Part shown: positions 27,758 through 39,900 of the stretch, in pieces
Layout: each line of letters opens with the position of its first letter
Numbering within the stretch: position 1 is the stretch's first letter
DNA from: Entrophospora sp. SA101
Taxonomy: Eukaryota > Glomeromycota > Glomeromycetes > Entrophosporales > Entrophosporaceae
NCBI GenBank assembly: GCA_958430865.1
Contig: CAUDNR010004595.1
Location: 1 to 43,011, forward strand
Reading direction: 5' to 3'
DNA length: 43,011 bases
The notes under the pieces: model-generated
Database searches by the model: none
What the model saw: only the letters and a program-made list of their open reading frames with translations
Told to the model about the DNA's origin: nothing
Position numbers and translations under genes: made by a program

Positions 27758-28049
27758 TTAAATATATTTTTCATGTTGTGGCACCAAAATAGGATTTGTT
27801 GATTTATAAATCATGCCTTCTTCAGTTGTATCATTTATATCATTCATATCTTCTTCACTCAACTTATCATATTCTTCATCCAATTCATCTTCTTTGCTCA
27901 ACTCATCTTTGTTCAGATCACCATTTTGACTCATATCATTTTTTCACTACTAAAATCAATTTCCATATAATATTGATTTTCTTTAGTATAATGTTTACCA
28001 TAATTCATTTTTTTTTATTGAAAACCTTGCCACACATGCATTTGTACAT
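27758..28049 (-). pseudogene. N-terminal part of the Plavaka transposase, frameshifted
   Basis: ATG 28049 starts MYKCMCGKVFNKKK, a short Cys-containing zinc-finger-like start. The frame breaks in an A-run, continues as NYGKHYTKENQYYMEIDFSS, breaks again in a second A-run, and continues from 27934 as MSQNGDLNKDELSKEDELDE with an acidic stretch, then KSTNPILVPQHEKYI and TAA 27760-27758. The domain order (finger, acidic linker, then transposase) fits the coding part downstream. Two breaks in homopolymers could be true mutations or sequencing errors. A plus-strand ORF at 27796-28062 is the antisense of this acidic region. Confidence 0.55.
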
Positions 28050-28929
28050 TTTGAATTTTTAATAAGATTTAATATTCAAATGATTTTCAACCTATGAATA
28101 AATTTGTTTTATATCATAATTCAACAGTCACTTGTGATAAATTTAATTTATGCATAAATTTCACAATACCATGCATGCAAAACCTTTATATTGTGAGTGA
28201 CTCGTGTTTTTTTTTCTATTTTCCAACTTCTAGATCAATTTGCATGAGAAGAGAAAATTTATAATTTTTGTATTATATAATTCTTTATTCATCCCCGGGA
28301 CACATAATTTAGGAATTTTTATAATCCTATTTTATTTTATCATTACCATTGTTGCTTGCTTGTGTCAAGTGGTTTTACTTACGTCAAATCGTCAAATTGG
28401 AAACTACCTTTAGTCAATACTTTCAATGACTAAAAAGTTTTGCCATACATCATTAGGTCCCACACCAATAAGTTAATTCAACATAAAAAACATAATATTT
28501 ATCAAAATTGCACTGGTGGAAAACCACCTTTAGTTGACACTTTAGTTATCATTAGGTTGGATGCAGTGTGTTAATTGAATAGGTTTTTGTCAATTTTAAT
28601 TTTACTATAAATTTCTGCACATCAATCGGTGAGTGAATCACGAATTGATAATAGACTTGCACTATAATAATTAAAATATTATCATCTAATCCAAATGGGT
28701 TAGTGCGGTGTCCTTGTTTACATACGAAAACTTGATCGCAACACCACATAATAGAGAACTTGATGAATATTCCGCTCCAAGCGAACTGGATATTAAATAA
28801 ATGATTGGTGAATAATCAATCGGGCTAAAATTTTAACTTGACCGATTATCCAGTTGCTAATTTTTAATTTGACCGATTATCGATTATCCGAGAAATAAAT
28901 TTAGGTGCAACCACCACTACTACTATTAC
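28050..28929. other. Intergenic with repeated motifs
   Basis: No supported gene. Two diverged direct copies of a block of about 70-90 bases lie at about 28395-28483 and 28514-28582. They share GGAAA, ACCTTTAGT, TCATTAGGT and GTTAATT in the same order. At about 28853-28890, ACTTGACCGATTATCC and ATTTGACCGATTATCG are repeated and partly inverted relative to AATCAATCGGGCT just upstream, resembling a transposon end. The 5' terminus of the Plavaka element should be somewhere here. Confidence 0.4.
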
Positions 28930-29149
28930 TATGTGCTGAATAGAATCGGTCCGGATTTCATTGATTCGTTCAGAACCTTTACCTATAAATACATGGACGT
29001 TGACCCTGATAAGCGACCAATCGCAGAAGAAATTTATAAAAAGTTACTAGTATTTGACATTTGATGAAGTGGATAACGTCAAGTTTAATCCTTCAATGAT
29101 TACAATAACTATAAATTCTCCTCAATCTGTAAATTCCAACTATCATTAG
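28930..29149 (+). pseudogene. Protein kinase C-terminal fragment
   Basis: A plus-strand frame reads VLNRIGPDFIDSFRTFTYKY and then MDVDPDKRPIAEEIYKKL before TGA 29062-29064. The DPDKRPxAEEIYKKL block is the end of a kinase domain (subdomain XI, the conserved Arg of the C-lobe), in the form typical of glomeromycete TKL kinases. A frameshift lets a tail continue (FDEVDNVKFNPSM, then PQSVNSNYH) to TAG 29147-29149. The rest of the kinase is absent and repeat-like sequence abuts it on the left, so it is a truncated relic. Confidence 0.6.
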
Positions 29150-29442
29150 TAATGATGGTGGTAATTATGCAGATTAAGCCAATCAACACTTAGACGACTC
29201 AACAACTAAGAAAAGAAATTTTTTATATATCAAATAAATTTATTTAGATAATAATAGTAATATACAATCATTTCTATCAAACCTTTGAATTTTCCATTTA
29301 AAAAATGTACATTATGGAAATTGTTTGTTTTGTATTATTTATTATGAATCAACCTGTAAATTATTTAATTTAACGGTACACTATTGTCATCATCGTTATT
29401 ATTACTATATATATACTCACTAATAATGGTTCGCCATTATTA

Positions 29443-29699
29443 TCCCTTAAACGGTTAATTAGCTATTGATAGCCGATAAAAATTTTTCTGATATAAAGTT
29501 TTCTCTAAGTATATCACTTCCCAATATGAAAATGATATCTAAGATATAGCCGATCGGTCTGTCGGGCGTTGTCCTTATGGTTTTGTATAACTTTCTTTAA
29601 AAGTTGGTCGATTGACTATTTTTACTTTGCTGATCGTTAAATTGACCAATAAGAATGCGAGATCGTCACCATTAAAGAATACTCTGACCGTTTAAGGGA
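29443..29699. mobile_element. 257-bp MITE, Tc1/mariner-type
   Basis: Inverted ends TCCCTTAAACGGT and ACCGTTTAAGGGA lie between TA at 29441-29442 and 29700-29701. The symmetry extends outward as ATTATCCC against GGGATAAT. The interior is non-coding, with several GATCGGTC/TGACCAA-like words. Confidence 0.6.
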
Positions 29700-29701
29700 T
29701 A

Positions 29702-30948
29702 ATACTATTAGTTAAACTATTACTACCATTGTCTTCAATACAATTTATATTTACATTTTTCCAAAAATATATTTTTAGTACTAGATAAAGGGGCAATGGG
29801 AACCGTATCTGTATAAATCATGATAACGAAAGGAATGTAAAATAAAGAAAGAATTGCTAACTAAAAAGATTAATCAATCAATTTCTCGCGCCTAACCAAT
29901 CATTGAGCAAATTTATCTAAAAGAGGCTAGTAATTCAACGGTGTCTATTGTAGCATAACAAACAATGAGTCAGCAACATTAAAAGGAAGCAGAGCATAAA
30001 GATCCTTGAAGAGTGGGGAATTGTGACTCAATTTCCTGATATTAAATAATTACCAAGCTCCAAGTCAAAAATCATCGAGCTATACAAAAAACTAATTTTG
30101 ACGCAGCAATTTTGTTGTTGAAAGTAAAAAAAAAAATTTAAATTAAAAGGCTTGGGTTGTTCTATATGTAAATCTTTTTTTTTCTTGACAGTCATCTTTG
30201 TACCAGTACCGATGAAATTGTGTGTATGTAAATAAAAGCGATCCATGACGTGATTATTCCATTTATGAGAAAATATTATCCGATTATCCTGATTATAAGT
30301 TATATATGACAGATCCAAAAACTAGTACAAATTTGGAACTGTCCATCAACGCTCATCGGTCTGTCACTGAATTTAGTAATCAGCCCCCCAATTGAATTAA
30401 TGAATTGGAAAACGTAGTAGATGATAGTTGGACATTCATCCCTATATATTAATATAAACTAATTTATTCTTGTTCAATCCTGTATTATTCAAATTGGTGC
30501 TAAGTAATTAATATATATCGCGATAAACTCCTCCTGAATATGTCTATCAACAATAAATAATTTATGTAATTTATCTGCTAAACAGGTACAAAAACTTGTT
30601 TTTTGCGTCATTGTTTATTTTTATTTTGTATTTTTTGGATCAAAATCTTTATGATTAATTCACGTGCGTTATTTTCAACTTTTGTGAGGAGAAGAAACTT
30701 CTTTCGCACTTTTTTTTTCTCCTATATTATATACGGGAGTCATTCACTTGTATCAATTATATCCAATTAAGGCAATTTATTGTGGATGATTACAAAAAAA
30801 AATTTTTCCATTATGTAAATATTTAAAGCTCCTTTTCTCGCCTTTTTATTAAAAAAATATACCATTCTTTTCTTTTATAATTCTTAAATCAGTTAATGAT
30901 AACATCTTTTACTATATTTTTTTAATAAATATTATATATTAATTAAAA
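29702..30948. other. Intergenic / upstream region of the phosphatase gene
   Basis: No supported gene. A minus-strand ORF at 30028-30318 has no recognisable content. The last few hundred bases before 30949 are T-rich then A-rich, as usual for a 5' region here. No specific regulatory element could be identified; phosphate-responsive sites were not evident by eye. Confidence 0.4.
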
Positions 30949-32113
30949 ATGCCTAGCTACCAGAACTATGATGATTCTAAAGAAACAGAAGGATTATTAC
31001 CCAAAATAAAACCTAGAAAGGTTTGTGTTTATTTATACTTTCCAACCCTTGGATTATTTATTTAGAATGAATTTTCATGAATTCTTTTTTTTTTTTTTTT
31101 TTTAAAAAAAAGGGAAAGAAAATTACGTTTATAGTTTTTGTGGCAATTTTTATTGTGGTTACATTTACAATTTTAAGCTTTTTTGGTAAGATCTATGAGT
31201 TCTTTTTCTTTCTAGCAAATCGCTCGCTCGCTCGCTCGCTCATTCATTCATTCACACTAACTAACATTCAATTACATAGGTAATAATGATGCTAAAAAAG
31301 CAAAACGTAATGTGATATTGATGATTTCGGATGGATTTGGACCTGCATCAGAAACATTTGCAAGATCATATTATCAATTCATTAACAATTCACCTTATAA
31401 AAAAGTGACACCGTTAGATGAGATTCTTGTTGGATCTTCAAGAACAAGATCTTCCAGCAGTCTTGTCACTGATTCTGCCGCTGGTGCTACTGCTTTCTCG
31501 TGTGCACGCAAAACATACAATCTTGCCATAGCGGGTATTTTATAATAATGATTATAGAGAAAAATAATGAATTTTTTTATATATTTTATATATTTTGAAC
31601 AATTTATTGATTTTTATATATATAGTGGATCCTGAGAAAAACCCATGTGGTACAGTGTTAGAGTCGGCCAAGCATAATGGAATGGTGACCGGGTTGGTGG
31701 TGACAAGTCGTATAACACATGCAACACCAGCAGCATTTTCAGCACATTCGGTTCATAGAGATTTAGAATCTGAAATTGCCATCAATCAGATTGGTGATTA
31801 TCCACTTGGAAGACAGGTTGATTTGATGTTAGGTGGCGGAAGATGTTTCTTTTTGCCAAATAGAAATGAGAGTAGTTGTAGAACTGATGATAGAGATGTG
31901 CTAAGTGATGCCACAAATAAATTTGGATTTAATTTTTTGTCAACTAGAAAAGAATTCGACGATCTCAAACCATCCAAACAAGTGTATGTATATCACTACT
32001 ATTATGGATGAAAGAAATAATATTATTTGTGACATTTAATAAATTTTGATTAATTTAAAATCTATTAATTATTAGACTTCCTCTTTTAGGCCTATTCACC
32101 TTAGATGTAGGTC

Positions 32114-32158
<45 letters not shown>

Positions 32159-33684
32159 CTTTATTCATAAATACATAAATATATATATTCATAAAAATTG
32201 TTTTTAGCATATGTCCTATGAGATTGATCGTGATCCAGCTGAAGAGCCATCTCTAAAAGAAATGGTAGAGAAAGCCATCAAAATTCTTGAAGATGCTACT
32301 GCCGATAGTGACAAAGGCTTTTTCTTGATGATTGAAGGAAGTAGAATTGGTAAGTAATAGGTTCTTATAGAATAAATATCTTGGTGATTTTACATTTATA
32401 CCCCAATGTGTTCATGTCTATTTTTGATTTTTTTCTTTTTAGATATGGCAGCTCATACGTAAGTAAACCATATGCAATTATAATCATAATCCTTTATTTC
32501 GGCTAATAACTACACAATTACAATAATAATAACAATTATTATGATTAAAATTATTATTAGGAATGATCCTGCAGCACATGTTCATGAAATTCTTGAATAT
32601 CATAATACAATTACACATGTTAAACAATATGTTAAAAACCATCCAGGAACCGTGATGATTTCAGTTAGTATTAACTAATTAATTAATTAATAATATTTAA
32701 ACTATACATCATGCAACATACACATAATACGCTATTTATTTATATATTTCACATTAACATAGGTCAGTGATCATGAAACTGGTGGACTATCACTTGCACG
32801 TCAAATTTCCCCCGATTATCCTGTTTACGGATGGTATCCAGACGTGTTGACTAAAGTCAAAAGCTCATCATTTGCTCTCTCAGAAAAAATTGTGAATTAT
32901 TCGGGGCCTGATCGTACAGAATATATTGAAAAGCTTATTGAGAATGATTTGGGTATTACAGATTATACACAATCAGATATTGACTTTTTGAATCAAAGAC
33001 AACATCAACCAAATTACGAAGCGTTTTTGGCTAATATGACTAGTTACAGAGCTCAACTAGGGGTACTTGATTAATAAGATTTTTTTAAAATTTGAAAAAT
33101 TTTTTTTTCATTTTGTTTAATTTAATTTATTTAATAATAGTGGGCAACCCATGGACATTCTGCTGTTGATGTTAATTTGTATGCATATGGTGATAATGTT
33201 GAAGCTTTATATGGAAACCATGAGGTAACATCCATCTATTCACAATAGTATAGTGTAGTGTATGGATTGTCTTTCTTATCAAATTTATAATTTATATTAG
33301 AATACCGATATTGGTGATTTTATTGTTGATTATCTTGATTTGGATCTTGATGCTATCACTTTGATATTAAACAAGTTAGTATTATTTTATTTTAATTTTT
33401 CCGGTCCATTATTTTCTTAATTATATAACTGATTTATTTCTATTTTTATTTCGAATTATTCGTAGGAATAAGAGTAAGTGTTTCGTCATCTTGTCAATCT
33501 ATATCAATTTATCTATAATTTATATTCAAATTTCTAACTAAATCTTTTTTCTTTTTCCTCACGATCTCATCTTCCAGCCTTCCACTTGGAAAGCAATTCC
33601 GCAATAGAGTCTAATATGAAATTAATTCATCATCACCATCATCAACATGATAGTATGGACAGTGAAACCCATTTTCCTTTCTAA
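30949..33684 (+). CDS. ALP: Membrane-anchored alkaline phosphatase (vacuolar Pho8 type)
   Basis: Thirteen exons: 30949-31020, 31113-31185, 31280-31534, 31626-31983, 32076-32106, 32208-32349, 32443-32458, 32561-32663, 32763-33062, 33141-33224, 33301-33374, 33466-33473, 33578-33684. All are GT-AG, and phases close to 540 residues, about the length of yeast Pho8. A short charged N-terminus is followed by one hydrophobic segment (about 28-48), giving a type II anchor. Catalytic features: Asp66 in MISDGFG, the nucleophile Ser114 in VTDSAAGATA, the SRITHATPAAF metal/phosphate region, IEGSRIDMAAH (Glu306, Asp311, His315), SDHETGG (353-359) and THGHSAVDV (His456), i.e. the zinc and magnesium ligands of the family. 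It hydrolyses phosphomonoesters at alkaline pH, probably in the vacuole lumen. In mycorrhizal fungi this activity is linked to phosphate and polyphosphate metabolism. The C-terminal tail is His-rich. Confidence 0.95.
31221..31253. repeat. Compound CGCT/CATT microsatellite in phosphatase intron 2
   Basis: Five CGCT units run directly into three CATT units just upstream of the exon 3 acceptor. A GC-rich array is unusual in this AT-rich window. Confidence 0.85.
32114..32157. repeat. ATA/AAT trinucleotide microsatellite in phosphatase intron 5
   Basis: About fourteen tandem AAT-type units between exon 5 and exon 6. Confidence 0.9.
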
Positions 33685-34802
33685 TATAAAATATTAAAAA
33701 CAACAATAATAATTATGTATATAATATAAATTTGTACGCAGCAGCGATAGACTTTAATAAAAAAATAATTTTTTTTCTAATGAAAAGGTAATAGTAATAG
33801 AAACATGACTTCTTCAAACACCTTAAACAGTAACTTTAATCATTCACTTTACGAAACGTTCGTTTTTTTCAAGCATTGATAGCTCTTGCAAAATATATGT
33901 GTGTTTTCACTCAAATAGGCAAACAACGAATATACAATAACACAAGGTTGTTTTTAATTCTCTAATGAATATAGATCTATGCGATACGAAATGTGATATC
34001 TGAACGAGTAATTACCAAGTAAAATTTCTTTACAATTACCAAAAAGTCCTGAACACCAATATTTTAATGTGAAAAAGAATTTCAAATTTTTTTTTACAAA
34101 AAGGAACCAAAAGGTAATCACGCGGAAAAGGATTCACAACTCGTTCGGCACATGACAGAATTGGTTGGATTTCTAAAGCTCACAGTCAATGAATATTCCA
34201 ATTCAGAGAATTTTTCGTGCAACATACTGTATTCTTTATTTTTATTGTTAAAAAAAACCTCCCCTACAAAATCAAAGAAACATATCTACATATGCTGCTT
34301 TTATTATCATGTTGTTAAAAGGAATCATTGCAATATGTATGGACATTTGAACACATGCACTGTATTTCATATATCTCGTATTATTCTTTGGACTCTCGCG
34401 TTCCTTGCAAGTGGGAAAATGTTTACCATATACAGCAGTAGGATAGTCCGTTAATTAAATTTACACAATTGATTTATTATTAGTGGAAATCCAATAACAG
34501 TAATCATATACAGTCGCTATTTATCTTTATGTTCAAATAGTATTCACATGCATATAGCAATGTGTGAAGGCTCTCCATATAGCAGTTCATCTTGAGAACA
34601 GGTAACTAACTTTATTATACACTAATCACAGACCTTCTTTATTCAACAAATCCAAAAGTCAATAAAACTCTGCATTGATTGATTATGAAAATCTAATGAT
34701 GGATTTTTTGAAAGGAAAATAATGATCATGAAAAAGTTTGCATTAAAAAAATTGACCCATAAGAATAAATACTGTACTTTGGAATTATGATTCCGTTATA
34801 CA

Positions 34803-34850
<48 letters not shown>

Positions 34851-36476
34851 GGTTGTTGCCGCCCATTTAAATTTAAAATTATAAAATGAAATTTAAAAAA
34901 GAAGTGCAAAGATAACCTAGCTCATCCTGTTAATATTCCCATTTAATGTTTCGAGGAACAAAGTAAAAAATTGGTGGTCACGCGTGAAATTATAACATTA
35001 ATATTTAATATATAGACCGCCGATACGTGACTATAACACAGTAAACGAAGAAAATTTTCTCACTAACAATAATAACAGAAGTAGAGACGTGAAAGTGGAG
35101 ACAGGAAAGAAAAGAGAAGAGCTTTTTCAGCATTGCGATATTTCTTTACCTCTATAAACAACTTTTAATATGGACCTTTTCTATCCATTTATTGTTTAAG
35201 CTTGTTTGCAATGAATGAATATATTCGTATATCTGGGCTATTGACGAGTAAACTGTCGCGGTCAGATCGTGGTAACGCGACTTTTTATTTGTCGTTGTTA
35301 GGTATGCTTGGCCCCCTCTGTCCACTACAGCTAGTGGGTGAATCGAGTGAAAGTCGTTTGGATAGTTCTAGTAGATCTGACACACTAAACTCGGATTTAA
35401 TATTTTAAGATTCAACTATGTGAGACACATGATATCTTTGGATAATTGTAATCAATGTCATGTGTTTTTATCATTGCATGAATTATTGTATGTGGAACAT
35501 GTGGACAATTGGAAGTTTAAATTAATTGCATTCAATAACTGATCTACTGTGTGTCTGACTATGAAATATTCCAAAATTTCCAGTTGGAATGCCTGGGCAT
35601 GTGGAATTTATCATGTCTCATTTCATAAGCAGACATGCAGCAAGTACTCATTATATATCCTTTTTAATAAACAATCTATAAATTAATTAGGCAATATTCA
35701 TACTTTGGGTTATGTAATTTATTGATTATTAAATCAATAATTTTCAGATGCAAAAAAAATATTATATTATCTTGAAAAAATATTTAGTGAAAATCATGAT
35801 AATATGAAAGGCTTGGGCATATAAGTAATTAATGTTAATCTTAATAATTTATTTAAAATAAATAAATAAATATTTCATTACCTTATTAATTGATTTTGTA
35901 TAATCTATCATTATTAATATATATATACAGTATATTATGCTATAAAGATGGGCCTGTATAAACGTTAAATTTATCTTTTACCAGTGTGTTATTCTTTGTA
36001 AAAAATTGGATAATTCCTCTTCATCCTTTTAAATATACATTTAATCTTCTAAATTTAGCGACACTTCCATAAAAAAATTATTTTGAATTATAGCAATATG
36101 CTCAATGGTCTTCCTGTTAATAGAGAATATGGTATTTGAAAATAAACAAGTTCTTTGAATTTGTGATTCCTTCTTAATCGACCATCCTCGTTATTATCAT
36201 TGCTGTAACAATATTATTATTATTACCACCATTACTACTGTTATTGTCGTTGTTATCATTAGTCAATCTATTTTTCTTTAGTCCTTAAATATAGTGATAA
36301 TAATAAATAGCAGTAGCTGACATTTTCCTTAAGTCATAGAACTAGCAATTATAGTAGTAGTAATATAGATTATAAATATAATTATTGTTTATATATATCA
36401 TGTTAAAGAAATAAGACCTATATTTTATAAATTGAATGAAATGAATAAATAAAACGAATAAATTTTTTAATTCGAA
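33685..36476. other. 2.8 kb without a supported gene
   Basis: 3' flank of the phosphatase gene followed by AT-rich DNA. It holds a TTA trinucleotide array (34803-34850). ORFs at 34152-34454 and 35202-35408 lack recognisable domains and have random-looking composition. No inverted ends or RNA genes were identified. Confidence 0.4.
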
Positions 36477-36979
36477 TTAAAGATTGACTGTATTACTATT
36501 ACGAATAGAAACCCTAGTTATCGTAATCATCACCAACATCATAGAATGGTTTTCACCTGGTAATGCCACCTCTCCATTGCGATAATACTCTAGAATATAA
36601 TGGAAAAGTTTTACCGTCACGATCAAGAAAATATTCGTTTCCATCTATTATAGACTTTAACATGTAGTCGTTTCTTTCATGAAACATTGTACCAAGTAGT
36701 GTCTTGGGATATGCTATTAATGTTGATCGATATGTTTTATTACTGTATAACTCCCCTCGGAAATGGGTATGGGCGCGCATTCACAGAGGGATTTAAGGAG
36801 AAAAAGAATAATATATCGATCAATTGTTTTGAAGATTCGCCAGCACTTATTATTGCTGGTTCAATGTTTGCCATCATTTTTATTATTGTCAATAGTTATT
36901 TTAACAAGTTCTTCAATAAATTTTATGAACTTCGACATGGTTTCTTCTTCTGGATTATTTAAAAACTCTTCAATCGGCA
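36477..36979 (-). pseudogene. BTB/POZ (KCTD-like, T1-type) relic
   Basis: On the minus strand ATG 36979 begins MPIEEFLNNPEEETMSKF and EELVKITIDNNKNDGKH, then a stop. A second frame gives ANIEPAIISAGESSKQLIDI. The core, in a third frame, is GELYSNKTYRSTLIAYPKTL, LGTMFHERNDY, then GNEYFLDRDGKTF. This is the T1-type BTB signature (family form YxTYRSTLTAYPxTLLGTMF followed by EYFFDRDG). After another frame break, YILEYYRNGEVALPGENHS completes the fold, and the frame stops at 36477. The usual NVGG turn is not readable. At least three frame breaks make this a pseudogene. BTB proteins are a large family in Rhizophagus. A plus-strand ORF at 36687-36962 is its shadow. Confidence 0.75.
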
Positions 36980-39900
36980 TTCTGTCGGATAGGTTGAGAG
37001 TTGTAAGCACCCAAGAAACCTTATCTAATGTTGCTAGAAAGGTTGGTTAATTTAGCATTAATAGTAACTGGGAGAATTTAGCAATGATTCAACATTTAAT
37101 TCTTTATATGTAACAATGGCTTAATTAATTCTTTATTATAGATGAATTAAATATGAAAATAACATCGATAATTTTCTTGTTGCACACTAGTCACGGGCGT
37201 GTGCATTTAGAGAGTGTGGTTTTATATGGATGGGACTGGGAAAAGATTGTGTAGTGCAGATATAGAGTGATGATTCATTTATCTTTCAAGTCCCGAGCTT
37301 GGGAATGAGGCATAGGGTGTACTTATGGAAAGTGTGCATTTATAGATGACATACTTATGGAAGTTGATTTTATGTCAAAAATAATAAATGATTAGATAAT
37401 AATTTTTAGCTCGATCGTCATCGTCATCGTCATAATAAATAATTTAATTCACTATAATCTTTTAAAGTCATTAATATTAATTACTTGATCAAATCCCCCT
37501 GTAGACAAATTAAAAGCCCTTTGCAGTTGAAAGAAGGGAGCTTTATTATAAATTTCAAGTTTCTTTTTTTACACCAGTATTTACTTTTTCCCGCCAAAGA
37601 TTTGGATGGAGGAAACAATTTATACTTTTAAGAAATCTTATGACCAAATTTGGATTATTTGATCACAAGACCACCAGATGACTTCTCCCCTTTTTTTTAA
37701 TTAGACAATGCAAAAATGTGAACATTATCCATTACATTTCATGAAAAAGATTTAATCAAATACATTTACATATAAGGAATTATGGTAAAGTCTTTATAAT
37801 TCGTTCAACGTAACGGTATCCTTATACTTGCTACTTTTATATTGACATCAGTTAATAGCATACTGTCCAAGATACTTGATATTCTTGTACTTCCAATATA
37901 AATTTTTAGGGTATGCTTTCGATGCTTTTGTCAAAGTGGTAATTTTGTTAAAAACAAAAGGTTCAATATAAATAATATACAATTTCGCTTTACCCCTTTT
38001 GGGATGTTGGATGAACATCTCTTCTAATGCTTCCCTCGATTCTAACTTATCAGGTTATCGTTAAGGAATCCCCATTTTCTACATTTTTTTACATCTACTA
38101 ATTATATATATTCTTTTTAAAATGTTACTTTTTTTAAAGTGAATGAATGAATGAATCTTTCTACTTTATCTGCATGAGAGCCTCACATAAAGGTCGCTCG
38201 ACTCAATATCATCTTCAGTTGGCATGGCAGTAGAATTAAGAATTCAAACCATTCGTTATGCAATCAAATAGTAGAACATCCTATTAAAAAAAAATATGCG
38301 CATAAAATAATTTAATTACTATCCATTATTCATTTCCTGAATGGTCATGGCAGAAATATATAACGAGAAACTTTATAGTCAAAGAAGCAAACAAATCCTT
38401 TGTTGCGTTTTAAATAATGACGCACACACATTCAGCGCGACCTCACTAACCTTTTATAATCATTTCATAATTTGGCTCTTTTGGCTTCACAAACATAAAA
38501 TTCAAGCAATGATTTTTGCCACATTTGATAAAAAGAATAGGAAAATTATGGCTAATATGTATAGATTTATCAGTCAGTAAATATAAAATTTTTTCAATTT
38601 AAAAAAAATTTTACGGTATAATATGATAAATTCAACCAGGACGAAATCCATTCGCTGTTGTTATCGGTCATTTCAACTTCCATTCTCTTTTTCTCCTATT
38701 TACAAGAAATCATATAATGCTTGTAAAACAAAATTTAAAAACATAATATACGTAAACAAAGAAATATAACGTACATGCTTTCTTGTATTTACTCAACCGG
38801 AAAATGTTGCAATTTGAAATCTGTAGCTGTAAATTCATGCACATTAGCCAATTAGAATGTTGTAACCAAAATACCCCACTAAAAATTTTTAATTATTGAT
38901 TTTGACTCATAACAAATAGAACTTAAATTTTTATAGTAATTGAGACTTTGTTGAGGAAATATCAACTTCTCAAATTGACTAGTTGAAATGGCTTTTTTGT
39001 ATGGATATAAATTATGGAAGATCCGTGCGATATTCTCAATTATTATTTATTTAAAAATGTATTAGTTACTTAGGTAGTACTACGTAGGGTTGATAAAGTT
39101 GATTAAGACAACCAATCGGCCAAATCGACAAATTACGACGGTAGACTTGGTCAACAAAATCGTCAAAGTTGATAAAGTAGACGTTCAATTATAAAACATG
39201 TGTATAAACAACTCGAATTCAATATACTTTGAGAATAGCTTTTTCTTGAATGAAAGAAAGCTTCGACTTGATAATCAAATCACGCTCAAAACTATTTTCC
39301 CTGATCAATTTGATCCTTATAGTCTATTATTTGTACCGTTATCAATTTGATCCCCCAAAATCAACCAGTGACAACATAATTGTAACAATTATTTTGATAT
39401 TTATTATTGCAAAAATATTTATTCGTCTTCTTAGGGGTAAATAAACTATACAATAAATTTGATAAAATGTATTTTATAAAAAATTAATATCACCAAAAAT
39501 ATTTTATTATGTAAAAATCTATTACATAATAATAACAAAAATAACACTTAACTCGTGTTTCGAACAGAGATAAGTTATTTACAAATTTTTCTTATCTCGT
39601 TCCTCCCTATAATTAAAATATGTTTAGTACAAATAAAAACAAATTTTATCCATGGAATCTGGCGACGCAGTGTAATACGTGTCCATTGAACAGGTTTTCA
39701 TCGATTTTACAATGTTGATTATCTGTGCAATTTTATAATAATAATAGCAATGGTAATAGATTTCTACACATGATCGGCGAAGCACGAATTAAACACACAA
39801 AAAAATTAATTAATTATCCTTATAATTTATTTAGCTTAGTTTGACCATATGATGTTCCTGGTGGAATTTTCATGACGTTATTTAAATGTTTTTAAATTAG

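Noticed and set aside
27796..28062. Plus-strand ORF rich in His/Leu/Tyr
   Set aside because: It is the antisense of the acidic N-terminal part of the Plavaka transposase.
34152..35408. ORFs at 34152-34454 and 35202-35408 as small genes
   Set aside because: No domain, no splice-compatible neighbours and no compositional signal; left as intergenic.
36687..37050. Two overlapping plus-strand ORFs
   Set aside because: They lie opposite the BTB relic, whose minus-strand reading has a clear domain signature.
39545..39605. Inverted repeat (GAACAGAGATAAG with CTTATCTCGTTC) as a terminator
   Set aside because: The organism appears eukaryotic, the arm is short, and no gene ends nearby.
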